Source of the DNA: CAYREV01 sp964423345
GTDB taxonomy: Bacteria; Bacteroidota; Rhodothermia; Balneolales; Balneolaceae
DNA length: 64,000 bases
Direction of reading: 5' to 3'
Assembly (NCBI GenBank): GCA_964423345.1
Contig: CAYREV010000004.1
Coordinates: forward strand, 62,001 to 126,000
The notes beneath the pieces are model-generated. The model had not been told where the DNA came from, searched no databases, and saw only the letters and a program-made list of their open reading frames with translations. The first letter of the stretch is position 1. Each line of letters begins with the position of its first letter. The position numbers and the translations under genes were made by a program. Positions 8,364-17,901 of this stretch are shown here, in pieces.

Positions 8364-9506
8364 ATGAGTTTTAGGTTTAAGAAAGTTACAAGCGGGAAGG
8401 ATATTGATGCTTTTCATGAGCTGCCTTTTCGCATTTACGAGGATTATCCGCAGTGGGCGCCTCCGTTCAGGTTTGAGATAGAAAATATTTTTGACCCGGA
8501 AGAAAATGATTTTTTCCAAAAAGGAGAGTGCGAAAGGTACCTGGTATATGCCGAGGGGCGCGTGGTAGCGCGCTTTGCGGTGATGAATACCCCTGAACGT
8601 GACAGGGTGTTGGAGCCAACCATGGGAGGGTTTGGCTTTATTGAGATGGAAAAGAACCGGGAACTGGCCGAAGCCATTATAGAATTTGCCAAAAACTGGC
8701 ACCGCGAGCGAGGGTATAACGCCATGCGGGGCCCGATAAATTTTGGGGAAAATGATACCTACTGGGGATTGCTGGTAGAGAATTTTGATGAGCCTCCCAT
8801 CTACGGCATGTTTTTTCACCCGCCCTACTACCGTGAGCTGCTGGAATCTACCGGGGCGGAGAAACTTGACGACCACTGGAGTTACAAGCGAGACTTTGAT
8901 CAGCAGCTGCCCGAGCGCATGGTAAAAATTACCGACCGCATTGAGAGCCGTTCGGAAGTTGAGCTTCGCCCGATCGATATGGATAATATCTACAGGGATG
9001 CAGAATATATACGGGAAATTTATAACGAGGCCTGGCGCATGCAGGACATACAGCAGCGAGAGGAGGAATTTACCGAACTTGGGCGGGAGACCATGGAGCA
9101 GATGGTCGATAAGCTGAAACCCATCATGATACCCGACAGTGTGCTGATTGCCTTCGTCGATAATAAACCGGCCTCCTTTGTTGTTTGTGTTCCTGACTTG
9201 AATGAAGTATCGAAGGAGACGGGAGGGCGCCTGAGATGGTGGCATTACCCCAAACTTTTCTGGTTTAAGCGAAGGGCCAAACACCTGCGGACGCTTGTGT
9301 ATGGGACCCGGCCCGAATTTCGGAAGATGGGGTTGGAAGCCCTTACATTTACGCGCGGCATTCAGTTTACCAAGAGGGCGGCCCCTTCGCTGGAATACCT
9401 TGAAGGTGCGTGGGTCAGCGAAAAAAACTGGCTGATGCAGCGAAGCCTGGAAGCCCTTGGTTGTCATCATCACAAGACCCACCGCACCTATAAGTGGGAA
9501 TTTTAG
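8364..9506 (+). CDS. GNAT-like N-acetyltransferase family protein
   Basis: 380 aa cytosolic protein. The pattern FRIYEDYPQWAPPF near the N-terminus, followed by GRVVARFAVMN, and a second half with PASFVVCVPDLN, GTRPEFRKMGLEAL and a C-terminal KTHRTYKWEF, matches a widespread family annotated as GNAT acetyltransferase. It probably has two GNAT-fold halves. The acetyl-CoA-loop-like RPEFRKMGLE is at about 315-325. Substrate unknown. It is divergent from the anchored protein at 8142. Confidence 0.6.
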   Translation: MSFRFKKVTSGKDIDAFHELPFRIYEDYPQWAPPFRFEIENIFDPEENDFFQKGECERYLVYAEGRVVARFAVMNTPERDRVLEPTMGGFGFIEMEKNRELAEAIIEFAKNWHRERGYNAMRGPINFGENDTYWGLLVENFDEPPIYGMFFHPPYYRELLESTGAEKLDDHWSYKRDFDQQLPERMVKITDRIESRSEVELRPIDMDNIYRDAEYIREIYNEAWRMQDIQQREEEFTELGRETMEQMVDKLKPIMIPDSVLIAFVDNKPASFVVCVPDLNEVSKETGGRLRWWHYPKLFWFKRRAKHLRTLVYGTRPEFRKMGLEALTFTRGIQFTKRAAPSLEYLEGAWVSEKNWLMQRSLEALGCHHHKTHRTYKWEF

Positions 9507-9569
9507 TATTTTATAAAATATAAATAAGGATATTTGCAGACCTATCTGCTTCAGGTAAATTAAGTTCTC

Positions 9570-12500
9570 GTGAGCAAAGACCCGTCTTTTTTATTTGATT
9601 CCAATCCGAATCCCATGCTGATTTACGCCCGGGATTCATTAAAAATCCTGGCCGCAAATGAGCGGGCTCGACAGAAGTATGGCTACAGCCCGGAGGAATT
9701 CACCGAGCTGACCCTGATGGATCTCCGCCCCGGGGAGGATGTGGAAGATTTTAAGGAAATATTCAAGGAATTGAATAGGGAAATCCCCCAGCAGTTCGAT
9801 CTTTACCGGCACAGGACGAAATCCGGCGAGGTGTTCTATGTTAAAGTCAGCTCTTCCTCTTACGACTTTCAAAATGTGCCCGCCAGGATCGTAGTCATCA
9901 ACGATATCACTCACCGGGTGGAGGCGGTTGGAAAAGCAAGGCATGCTTACGAGGAGCTAAATCAACACATCTCAAACAGTCCCCTTGCCTATATCAAATG
10001 GGATCAGAACTTTCGTATAGAGGAGTGGTCAAGCAGGGCGGAAGAGATTTCCGGCTACAGTAAAAAGGAGATGCTGGGCAAAACCCCTTTTGCCCTCGAG
10101 GTCACAGACCCCAGGAAAATTGCGGAATTCACCCGTAGAACACGGGATATCATCGACGGTGTTACCATCAAGGACCAGATTGATATCCGGTTCCGGGCAA
10201 AGAACGGGGATATCAAAGATCTTCGCATCTATTTCTCGGCTATGACCGGCAGCGGGGGAGAATTGGAATCGGTGGTTACGCTCATCGAGGATGTTACGGA
10301 TGAGAACGAATGGAAAAGGCAGCTCGAGAGCCATTATAAGCTTTCCGACTTTTTGAACCGGTTGAATAATGTTATTAATAACAGCTCGGACCACAGGGAG
10401 GCCCTGAAGATCGTCCTCCGGAAGATCTGTGAGTTTATCGAGTGGCCGGTCGGGCATATCTACCAGCTGGACGAAAAGGACAGGTATTTGAGTACGGATA
10501 TCTGGCATATCAGTGGAGGTCAAACGTACGAGTTTTTGCAGCAGTCCACCCAGGAAAACTGGTTTGAAAAGGGTAAAGGGTTTATCGGGCGGGTGATACA
10601 GGAGGATAAGCCCCTGTTGACTCACGGGCTGGACGACAGCACTGAATTTATTCGGAAAGGTGAAAAGGATCTGGGTGTATGCAGTTGTTTCGCTTTTCCC
10701 GTGCACGCCAATGGGCAGATCGAGGTGGTTTTGGAGTTCTTTCATCCCGAAAGGAAGGAGCCCGATGATTTCTTTTACGAGGCTATAATCAATATTGAAA
10801 ATCAGCTTGCCCGAATCCTGGAACGTTCAAAGGCCCGCCTGCAGCTTAAAAAAAGTGAACAGAAATATCGCCGACTCTTTGAAAATGCCAACGACGGCAT
10901 TTTCATCATGAAAGGGAAACAATTTATTGACTGCAATGAGGAAGTGAGCCGGATTTACGGAGCCGACAAGTCGGAGATTATAGGCAAAACTCCGATGGAT
11001 TTTTCCCCGGAATACCAATATGACGGGACTCCCTCCGCTGAAAAAGCCGAAAAAAAGATCCGTTTGGTTATGGGGGGAGAGCCACAGGTTTTTGAATGGC
11101 TGCACTCGAGGCCGGACGGATCGCAGATAGACGTGGAGGTTAGCCTGAACAGGCTGGAACTCAGTGAGGGGACCTATATTCAGGCTATCGTTCGGGATAT
11201 CACCAAGGAAAAGGAGGACCAGAGGGAGCTGGACAAGCGGCAAAAAATGCTCGAGACACTTTTCCTGAGGTCAACTTCGGCCATTGCATTGGTAGGGCTG
11301 GATAACAGGGTGAGGGTTGTAAATGAAAGTTTTGAACAGCTTTTCGGTTACAAGGGCGAGGAGGCCGAGGGCAAAGATATAGATGCCCTTATCAATTACC
11401 GTAAATCTGACGATGAGGCAGCCGTACTGCCGGGAAATATTTCCCCTTCGGGGGTTCTATACCCCGAAGTTGAACGCTATACGAAAAGCGGGGACAGAAA
11501 ACAGGTGATGCTGGGAGCAATCCCGATCTACCTTGAGGATGAGCTCCTGGCGGGATATGCCATCTATACCGATATCACCGAACAGAAAAGAGCGGAACGC
11601 GAAATCAAGAAACGGGAAGCCCTGTTTAGAAATCTCTTTCTGAAGGCTCCGGCAGCCATGGTAATGGTTGATGCCGAAAACAAGGTTCAGATGATCAATA
11701 ACAGTTTTGAAGAGCTGTTCGGCTACACCGAAAAAGAATTGCTGGGTGAGGATCTTGACCATGTTATTGTCCCGGAAGGTAAATATGATGAGGCCCCCAA
11801 GATGCCGGGCGACTTCAGTGAGGGAAAGCTATATTCGGAGTTGACGCGGCGGACCAAAAGCGGGAGGGAGATCAATGTTTTGCTGGGTGCCATCCCCGTA
11901 TTTTTTGAGGGAGAGCCCCTGGCCGGATTTGGGATGTATATCGATATAACCGACCGGAAGCGTTCCGAGCAGCAGCTTAAGCATTCCCTCCGGGAAAAGA
12001 GGGTGTTGCTGGAGGAGATACATCACCGGGTGAAGAACAACCTGGCGATCATATCGGGCATCCTGGAGCTGCAGCGTTTCGATACGGATGATACTAAGGT
12101 AAGCGAATCCCTCCATGACAGCCAGCTGCGCATCAAGTCTATTGCCCTGGTACACGAGATGCTCTATCAGACTGATAATTTTTCAGATATTTCATTCTCG
12201 GATTATGTGAGGCAGCTGATGGGCGGTATTGAAAGTACGTTACCCAATCAGACTGAAAATATCGATATTGAAGTTAACTCCGATGATATCCGGATGAATA
12301 TCAACCAGGCTATTCCCTGTGCCCTGTTGATCAATGAACTGGTTACCAATGCATTCAAGCATGCTTTTGATCAAAGTGGCGGGGTCATCAAAGTCATATT
12401 GACCGATGAGGGCGACTATATCGAGGTTACGGTGGCCGACAACGGTGTCGGTATGCCGGGAGATTTTGATTTAAACTCCAACAGGGAAAATACCCTCGGT

Positions 12501-12632
12501 TTGAATCTTATCAAAACATTGAGCGAGCAGCTGGAGGCCGATCTTTCCTACCGAAGAGACGGAGGAAGTGTCTTTTCATTTTCATTTGAATTGAAATCCA
12601 TTAGCGGGGCGGGGGCTCATCACCTTTCCTGA
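9570..12632 (+). CDS. PAS/GAF multi-sensor histidine kinase (HisKA_2 type)
   Basis: 1020 aa, GTG start, no membrane segments, so a cytosolic sensor. Domains in order: PAS1 about 5-118, PAS2 about 130-245, GAF about 265-420, PAS3 about 430-550, PAS4 about 558-675, PAS5 about 685-798, HisKA_2 dimerisation helix about 805-880 and HATPase about 900-1010. The phosphoacceptor is in EEIHHRVKNNLAIISG (H818/H819). The N box is INELVTNAFKHAF (about 921-933), the G1 box DNGVGMP (about 957-963) and the G2 region TLGLNLIKTL. PAS4 and PAS5 are close relatives of each other. There is no adjacent response regulator, so it is an orphan kinase. Kinases of this class are often light- or redox-linked, but no chromophore cysteine (NCRFLQ) motif is present. 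Confidence 0.9.
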   Translation: MSKDPSFLFDSNPNPMLIYARDSLKILAANERARQKYGYSPEEFTELTLMDLRPGEDVEDFKEIFKELNREIPQQFDLYRHRTKSGEVFYVKVSSSSYDFQNVPARIVVINDITHRVEAVGKARHAYEELNQHISNSPLAYIKWDQNFRIEEWSSRAEEISGYSKKEMLGKTPFALEVTDPRKIAEFTRRTRDIIDGVTIKDQIDIRFRAKNGDIKDLRIYFSAMTGSGGELESVVTLIEDVTDENEWKRQLESHYKLSDFLNRLNNVINNSSDHREALKIVLRKICEFIEWPVGHIYQLDEKDRYLSTDIWHISGGQTYEFLQQSTQENWFEKGKGFIGRVIQEDKPLLTHGLDDSTEFIRKGEKDLGVCSCFAFPVHANGQIEVVLEFFHPERKEPDDFFYEAIINIENQLARILERSKARLQLKKSEQKYRRLFENANDGIFIMKGKQFIDCNEEVSRIYGADKSEIIGKTPMDFSPEYQYDGTPSAEKAEKKIRLVMGGEPQVFEWLHSRPDGSQIDVEVSLNRLELSEGTYIQAIVRDITKEKEDQRELDKRQKMLETLFLRSTSAIALVGLDNRVRVVNESFEQLFGYKGEEAEGKDIDALINYRKSDDEAAVLPGNISPSGVLYPEVERYTKSGDRKQVMLGAIPIYLEDELLAGYAIYTDITEQKRAEREIKKREALFRNLFLKAPAAMVMVDAENKVQMINNSFEELFGYTEKELLGEDLDHVIVPEGKYDEAPKMPGDFSEGKLYSELTRRTKSGREINVLLGAIPVFFEGEPLAGFGMYIDITDRKRSEQQLKHSLREKRVLLEEIHHRVKNNLAIISGILELQRFDTDDTKVSESLHDSQLRIKSIALVHEMLYQTDNFSDISFSDYVRQLMGGIESTLPNQTENIDIEVNSDDIRMNINQAIPCALLINELVTNAFKHAFDQSGGVIKVILTDEGDYIEVTVADNGVGMPGDFDLNSNRENTLGLNLIKTLSEQLEADLSYRRDGGSVFSFSFELKSISGAGAHHLS

Positions 12633-12670
12633 GGGTTCCCGAGGCTGGGGAGAATATGCTTACATACCAT

Positions 12671-12698
12671 ACTGTTTGGCAGACCTTTTCCAAACAGT
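12671..12698 (+). terminator. Possible intrinsic terminator after the histidine kinase
   Basis: A perfect 9-bp stem, ACTGTTTGG (12671-12679) and CCAAACAGT (12690-12698), with a 10-nt loop is followed on the plus strand by CAGCCTTTTT. It sits between convergent genes and touches the coaBC stop codon. The U-run is a few bases late, so its efficiency is uncertain. Confidence 0.4.
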
Positions 12699-13900
12699 CA
12701 GCCTTTTTCAAATATTTTTTGCAGCAGCCGGCGTGCCAACTCTCGCTTGTCACCCTCAAAAGCCTCATTGGTATCTTTTCCAAGAAGGTGCACCTTGTTG
12801 GTGTTACTTCCAAATCCCGCACCCTCTTCGTTTAGGGCGTTGGCGATTATCCAGTCTATATTCTTTTCCCTGAGTTTTTCGGTAGCGTTTTCAATGAGGT
12901 TTTCCGTTTCCATTGCAAAGCCGATCAGTGTTTGCCCGTTTTGCCGGTGGCTGCCCAGCCAAGCCAGGATATCCCTGGTCTTTTTCAATTCAATCTCGGA
13001 AGAGGCCTTTTCTTTCTTAATTTTTTGTTTTTCGGATCTGCGGGGGGTGAAATCCGCCACCGCTGCGGCCATAATTATAATATCGGCGTCGGCGTGTTTC
13101 TTAACTTGCTGAAACAGCTCTTCGGCACTTACTATTTCCACCGTCTGCAGGCGGGCGGGTTTCCCGATGTTGACCGGGCCGTGAATAAGGGTAACCTCGC
13201 CCCCCATATCACGGGCCGCTTCTGCCATGCCGAAGCCCATCTTCCCGGAACTGGGATTGGATATGAAACGTACGGGGTCGATATGCTCCCGGGTGGGGCC
13301 GGCGGTTACCAGCACCTTTTTCCCCTTCAGCGGTCCCTTACCTTTTTTTTTAGATAGAATCTCCCCTGAAGCCTCCATGATAGACTCAATTTCAGGAAGC
13401 CTCCCTTCCCCTTCCAGTCCGCTGGCCAGGTAGCCCGATTCGGGTTCCAGGAGATGGTAGCCGAACTCTTTAAGGGTTTCCCTGTTTCTGCGCGTAGCGG
13501 GGGCCTGGTACATTTCTCCATCCATGGTGGGACAGATAAGCACCGGGCATCGGGCGGCGAGGACGGTAGACGTCAGCATGGAATCAGAGAGTCCGTGGGC
13601 TATTTTTGCCATGGTGTTGGCCGTACAGGGGGCTATAACAAACAGGTCGGCCCATTCGCCCCAGTCGATATGGCGAGCCCAGCTATCCGAAGCATTGCCG
13701 TCGTCGGGAAAAATATCGATTGCCACCTTCGTTTTGGAGAGGGAGGCAAACGTTTCGGTTCCCACAAAACGGGTAGCGGCGCGGGTCATGGTAACGCGCA
13801 CCTCGGCACCTTCTTTTTGGTAGGCCCGTAAAAGAAAAGCAGCCTTGTAGGCTGCAATTCCACCGGTTACACCGAGTATAATCCGTTTGCCGGATAACAT
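12698..13900 (-). CDS. coaBC: Bifunctional phosphopantothenoylcysteine decarboxylase / phosphopantothenate-cysteine ligase
   Basis: 400 aa. The N-terminal flavoprotein decarboxylase (CoaC, about 1-180) shows GVTGGIAAYKA, active-site His in WARHIDWGEWAD (H77), APCTANTMAKIAHGLSD and CPTMDGEMY. The C-terminal ligase (CoaB, about 188-400) shows VLVTAGPTREHIDPVRFI and SNPSSGKMG. Together they convert 4'-phosphopantothenate to 4'-phosphopantetheine for CoA. It is the last gene of the yicC-gmk-rpoZ-coaBC cluster, 9 bp after rpoZ, an order common in Bacteroidota. Confidence 0.95.
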   Translation of the reverse strand: MLSGKRIILGVTGGIAAYKAAFLLRAYQKEGAEVRVTMTRAATRFVGTETFASLSKTKVAIDIFPDDGNASDSWARHIDWGEWADLFVIAPCTANTMAKIAHGLSDSMLTSTVLAARCPVLICPTMDGEMYQAPATRRNRETLKEFGYHLLEPESGYLASGLEGEGRLPEIESIMEASGEILSKKKGKGPLKGKKVLVTAGPTREHIDPVRFISNPSSGKMGFGMAEAARDMGGEVTLIHGPVNIGKPARLQTVEIVSAEELFQQVKKHADADIIIMAAAVADFTPRRSEKQKIKKEKASSEIELKKTRDILAWLGSHRQNGQTLIGFAMETENLIENATEKLREKNIDWIIANALNEEGAGFGSNTNKVHLLGKDTNEAFEGDKRELARRLLQKIFEKG

Positions 13901-13909
13901 ATAAGGCGG

Positions 13910-14203
13910 TTATTCTTCGTCTTGAGGATAACGGAAGTAAACTTCTCCCTGTCTCATCTCCTCAATTGCCCGTTGTGTGGCGTGGGGCAGTTTTTCAAAC
14001 TCCTTGGAGATGTTTTCCTGCTCTTCATTGAATGAGAATTCATCTTCATCTTCAAATCCTTCGAAATACTTCAGCTTCTCATCCAGCTGCAGTTTTTCCT
14101 GGGCGGCTATTTGCCGGGACCTCTTCGACATGATGGAAATCAACTCATACTGATTTCCGGTGTCCTTATTCAGTTTTTCAATATCAAGCGTTTTAATAGG
14201 CAT
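13910..14203 (-). CDS. rpoZ: RNA polymerase omega subunit family protein
   Basis: 97 aa. The segment NKDTGNQYELISIMSKRSRQIAAQEK corresponds to the conserved omega helix that binds the beta-prime C-terminus. The acidic middle (EGFEDEDEFSFNEEQE) and YFRYPQDEE tail are typical of the Bacteroidota version. The position between gmk and coaBC is the classical context of rpoZ in many phyla, which strengthens the call for such a short protein. Confidence 0.85.
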   Translation of the reverse strand: MPIKTLDIEKLNKDTGNQYELISIMSKRSRQIAAQEKLQLDEKLKYFEGFEDEDEFSFNEEQENISKEFEKLPHATQRAIEEMRQGEVYFRYPQDEE

Positions 14204-14220
14204 GGTTGATTCGCAATCGA

Positions 14221-14802
14221 TTAATGTTCAGTAGTAAATTTGCTTATGATGGTTTTAACCTGCTTGTAGGCCTTATCCAGATCGTCATTGATGACCACAT
14301 AGTCAAACCTGTTGGCAAACATCAGTTCTTTCTCGGCCCTTTCCAGCCGCGTGGCCAGCGTTTCGTTGTTTTCCGTGCCCCTGTTTTTCAATCTTTTTTT
14401 AAGCTCTTCAATGGACGGGGGACGGATGAATATTGCCACGCATTTGCTCCCGTACATCTGTTTGATGTTGAGAGCGCCATTTACTTCCAGATCAAGCAAG
14501 GGAAAATAGCCTTTTTCCACCAGTTTATCAACCTCTGAGCGAAGTGTCCCGTACTTGCTGCCATTGTAAAACTCCTCCCACTCCAGGAAGGCTCCCTCCC
14601 CGGCTTTCTCTTCAAACTCCTTGGGGGAAAGGTAATAATAGTCTTCTCCATCCACCTCCCCTTCGCGGGGTTCCCGCGTAGTGGCTGAAACCGAAAATTT
14701 CACCCTGGGGTAGTCTTCCAGCAGCTTTTTGGCGATGGTTGTCTTTCCCGAACCGCTTGGGGCTACCAGAATGATGATTTTGCCTTCTTTGGGATCACTC
14801 AA
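14221..14802 (-). CDS. gmk: Guanylate kinase
   Basis: 193 aa. P-loop APSGSGKTT (14-22), then the GMP-binding segment SVSATTREPREGEVDGEDYYYLS and FLEWEEFYNGSKYGT. It phosphorylates GMP to GDP. The frame begins with TTG at 14802, inside the last codons of yicC (8-bp overlap). No other start codon precedes the P-loop, so TTG initiation with translational coupling is the best reading. Confidence 0.95.
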   Translation of the reverse strand: MSDPKEGKIIILVAPSGSGKTTIAKKLLEDYPRVKFSVSATTREPREGEVDGEDYYYLSPKEFEEKAGEGAFLEWEEFYNGSKYGTLRSEVDKLVEKGYFPLLDLEVNGALNIKQMYGSKCVAIFIRPPSIEELKKRLKNRGTENNETLATRLERAEKELMFANRFDYVVINDDLDKAYKQVKTIISKFTTEH

Positions 14803-15676
14803 TGTTTTGTATCTGTTCTTTTATCTGTTCTAAACTTTCCTTTGCCTGAACAACGTATCTGGATATTTCCGAATTATTGGCTTTGGAGCCGATGGTATTA
14901 ATCTCACGGTTCATTTCCTGGCTTAAAAAGTTAAGCCTTCTGCCAAGTGAATCGTCCTCTTCAATGGCTTCCCTGAAGAATTTGAGGTGCGATTGCAAGC
15001 GCACGATCTCTTCGGTGATATCCATTTTGTCTACCAGTATGGCCACCTCCATCTCCAGGCGCTCTTCATCCAGGGTATCGTCGTCGACAAGGTTCTGAAT
15101 GCGTTCCAGCAGCTTTTCGCGGGCATCCTCGGCCCGGCCTTCGGTCAGGGCGCGTACTTTCTCCATCTTACCGGCTATATCATCTACTCTCCGGTGCAGG
15201 TCGGCCTCCAGCTGCTCGCCCTCTTTCCTGCGCATATCGACCAACTGGTCCATTGCCCCGGAAGTGGCTTCGGTCGTCAAATTCCAGATCAGTGCAAGGG
15301 TTTCCTCGTCCTGGCTTCGGCTTACAAATATATCATTAAACTGAAGCAGGTTGTCCAGGGTTATCCCATCCTCAATACCAGCCGCACTCCGCAGCTTTTC
15401 CAGCAGCTTCCGGTATCCTTCGACCAGTTTCGGGTTAATGGCTATATCGGGCTCCCCGGTTGCGGCCCTGTCAACCCGGACAGTAAGGTTTACTTTTCCC
15501 CGGCTAAGCCGTTCCTGTATTTGTTCTTTCAGGTCCAGTTCCTTCTCCTGAATGGATTGTGGAAGCCGAAGGGAAACATCCAGATAGCGGCTGTTAACGG
15601 ATTTGGCTTCAACGGTGACGGTAATACCTTCAGAGGTTACCTCCCCGCGTCCGAAGCCGGTCATTGAAAGGATCAT
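14795..15676 (-). CDS. yicC: YicC family protein (putative endoribonuclease)
   Basis: 293 aa. N-terminal ILSMTGFGRGE and C-terminal region RLNFLSQEMNREINTIGSKANNSEIS are the two family signatures (YicC-like and DUF1732). E. coli YicC has been described as an endoribonuclease affecting small RNA stability; transfer of that activity to this homologue is by family only. It overlaps the gmk start by 8 bp and opens the yicC-gmk-rpoZ-coaBC unit. Confidence 0.93.
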   Translation of the reverse strand: MILSMTGFGRGEVTSEGITVTVEAKSVNSRYLDVSLRLPQSIQEKELDLKEQIQERLSRGKVNLTVRVDRAATGEPDIAINPKLVEGYRKLLEKLRSAAGIEDGITLDNLLQFNDIFVSRSQDEETLALIWNLTTEATSGAMDQLVDMRRKEGEQLEADLHRRVDDIAGKMEKVRALTEGRAEDAREKLLERIQNLVDDDTLDEERLEMEVAILVDKMDITEEIVRLQSHLKFFREAIEEDDSLGRRLNFLSQEMNREINTIGSKANNSEISRYVVQAKESLEQIKEQIQNIE

Positions 15677-15777
15677 AAATGATTGCCAGGGTAAAGAGTA
15701 ATAATTAAGTGAGGCAAAGATAAAAAAGGTGAAGGCGGATTAAAACTGAATTTAACTCCCGCGATACCTCTGCCGGC

Positions 15778-17124
15778 TCAGCCGAGCAGTTTATCTCTGA
15801 CCATTGTGGTCAGTTCCTCCGCTTTGGCCGGGCTGCCGCCTTCCGAGTAGATGCGAATAATGGGTTCGGTGTTGGATTTTCGCAGGTGAACCCAGCCTTC
15901 CTCAAAATCAATTTTCACGCCGTCGGTGGTATCGGGGTTATAGGTCGAAAAGGTGTCCATTGCCTGTTCCAGCAGGGCGTCACCGTCGATATCCTTCAGC
16001 TGTATCTTGTCTTTTCTCATAAAATAGTCGGGCAGGCTGTTTCGGTATTCCGAGGAAGTTTGCTCTCTTTCGGCCAACAGCTGCAGGACCATGGCGGTTC
16101 CAACCAGGGCATCGCGTCCGTAATGCAGGTCGGGATTGATGACTCCCCCGTTACCCTCGCCCCCAATAACGGCATCTACCTGCTGCATCTTCTTCACGAC
16201 GTTAATTTCGCCCACAGCCGATCGGTGGCAGGTCCGGCCGTGTTTTTTTGCAATATCTTCAGCTACCCTGGAAGAGGAGAGGTTGGTGGCACAGTCGCCG
16301 CTTCTTTTTTCCAGCAGGAAATCGAAGGCGGCTGCCTGGGTATATTCTTCTCCGAACAATTCTCCCTTGTCGGTTACCAGGGCCAGGCGATCGGCATCCG
16401 GATCGGTAACAATGCCGAGGTCGCAGTTGTTACGGGTGACCAGCGAGCAGATCTCTTCAAGATGTTCGGGAAGCGGTTCGGGATTATGGGCAAACAGCCC
16501 GTTCGGCGCATCGTTGACCTTGTGGATGGTATGCACACCCAGTTTTTCAAGCAGGGGAGGAAGGGCTATGGCGCCCGTGCCGTTGACAGGGTCTATGGCA
16601 ACCTTGAAATTTCTGGAACGGATCAGGCCCGCATCGATGTAGGGAAGCATCAGGATCTGGTCGATATGGTGCTGTAAAGCCCGGTGGTCTTCGGTAATGT
16701 CCCCAACCTGGTCATAGCTGCAGTAACGGGAAGCCCCCTCTTCACTTATCCGTATCACCTCTTCCCCCTGGTTTTTATCCAGGAATTCACTTTTTCCGTT
16801 AAGGAGCTTCAGGGCATTCCATTCGGCGGGATTGTGGCTGGCGGAAATGATGATACCGCCTTCGGCCTTGTGTTTCAACACTCCCATGGCAACCGTGGGA
16901 GTCGGCACAACACCAACCTTTACCACATCGCAGCCAACCGACCGGAGTGTTGAGGCTACCAGCTCTTCACATATCTCTCCCGTGACTCGGGTATCCCTTC
17001 CCAGAACGACCCTTCCGCCTTCGAGCCAGGTGCCGTATGCCGCCGCAAATCTTGTAAGGTTTTCAGGGGTAAGGTCCGTACCAAAAACACCCCGGATACC
17101 CGATACCGAAATCATTAATGCCAT
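15778..17124 (-). CDS. glmM: Phosphoglucosamine mutase-type phosphohexomutase
   Basis: 448 aa, four-domain alpha-D-phosphohexomutase. Catalytic phosphoserine is S96 in IIISASHNPAEWNALK. The metal loop is VTDPDADRLALV, the sugar loop GEGNGGVI, and the phosphate-binding C-terminus RKSNTEPIIRIYSEG. It would interconvert GlcN-6-P and GlcN-1-P for UDP-GlcNAc. A phosphomannomutase role cannot be excluded from sequence alone, but the GEGNGG loop and length fit the Bacteroidota GlmM group. Confidence 0.88.
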   Translation of the reverse strand: MALMISVSGIRGVFGTDLTPENLTRFAAAYGTWLEGGRVVLGRDTRVTGEICEELVASTLRSVGCDVVKVGVVPTPTVAMGVLKHKAEGGIIISASHNPAEWNALKLLNGKSEFLDKNQGEEVIRISEEGASRYCSYDQVGDITEDHRALQHHIDQILMLPYIDAGLIRSRNFKVAIDPVNGTGAIALPPLLEKLGVHTIHKVNDAPNGLFAHNPEPLPEHLEEICSLVTRNNCDLGIVTDPDADRLALVTDKGELFGEEYTQAAAFDFLLEKRSGDCATNLSSSRVAEDIAKKHGRTCHRSAVGEINVVKKMQQVDAVIGGEGNGGVINPDLHYGRDALVGTAMVLQLLAEREQTSSEYRNSLPDYFMRKDKIQLKDIDGDALLEQAMDTFSTYNPDTTDGVKIDFEEGWVHLRKSNTEPIIRIYSEGGSPAKAEELTTMVRDKLLG

Positions 17125-17168
17125 AAAGTGTTGCCGGTTTTTATATTACAATGGTCTGTTAAGTCTGC

Positions 17169-17717
17169 CTACTGCCTTTCCGGTTTCCAGTCCTCTTCCT
17201 GGGTTCCAAGATAGCTGTTTTCATAGCGGGCCAACATAAAGAAAAAATCAGAGAGGCGGTTGAGAAACTTGAGCGATTCTTCCGATATTTCCTCTTCTTC
17301 CCCACAGGCTACAACAGCTCTTTCGGCTCTCCGGCAAACCGTACGGGCCATATGCAGAACAGCTCCCTGTTGAGAACCGCCGGGTAATATAAAATTCTTC
17401 AGGGGAGGGAGTTTATCGTCCATCTCGTCAATAGCTTCCTCAAGGTTTTTGATCTCCTCGTCGCCGATTCTGTTGATGCGCGTCTTTGAGGAGGGGGGAG
17501 TAGCCAGGTCGGCCCCGAGAATAAACAGGTATTCCTGCACCTGGCGGGTCCAAAGCGTTCCCTTGGGACTCAAGGAGTAACTCGCCGCCAGTCCCACTAT
17601 GGAGTTGAGTTCGTCGACTGTGCCGTAGGCTTCAATACGTAAGGATGATTTGGATACCCGGGAGCCCCCGAACAGGGAAGTCTCGCCCGCATCACCTTTC
17701 CTTGTATATATTTTCAT
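17169..17717 (-). CDS. Cob(I)alamin adenosyltransferase (PduO type)
   Basis: 182 aa. N-terminal motif YTRKGDAGETSLFGG, then SFGAY-like EAYGTVDELNS, and the C-terminal RRAERAVVAC and LNRLSDFFFMLAR segments are diagnostic of PduO-type ATP:corrinoid adenosyltransferases. It makes adenosylcobalamin for B12 enzymes or salvage. No B12-dependent mutase or B12 biosynthesis gene is in the window. It lies 44 bp upstream of glmM on the same strand. Confidence 0.93.
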   Translation of the reverse strand: MKIYTRKGDAGETSLFGGSRVSKSSLRIEAYGTVDELNSIVGLAASYSLSPKGTLWTRQVQEYLFILGADLATPPSSKTRINRIGDEEIKNLEEAIDEMDDKLPPLKNFILPGGSQQGAVLHMARTVCRRAERAVVACGEEEEISEESLKFLNRLSDFFFMLARYENSYLGTQEEDWKPERQ

Positions 17718-17901
17718 AACTGGTTGACTGTGTTAAATTCGCCTTAAAATATTTAATAATTGGCAAAGATGAATTTCTTATCTGTTATTTGGCGGAGCAG
17801 GTTCCGGGGGAGGGGATAGTTTATGAAGATATATAAGACCATTCATATTTTCCGCTATGTGTATAAGCTGGAATTATGGTGAGAAAGAGGCCCCCGGCCG
17901 T

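Noticed and set aside
8310..9482. A 390-codon minus-strand frame.
   Set aside because: It is the shadow of the GNAT-like gene; its residue content (Pro/Lys/Gly/His-rich, no domain) is typical of antisense translation.
17823..17882. A 19-codon ORF (MKIYKTIHIF...) between the adenosyltransferase and YigZ genes.
   Set aside because: Too short, no ribosome-binding site or hydrophobic pattern to support a leader peptide or toxin.
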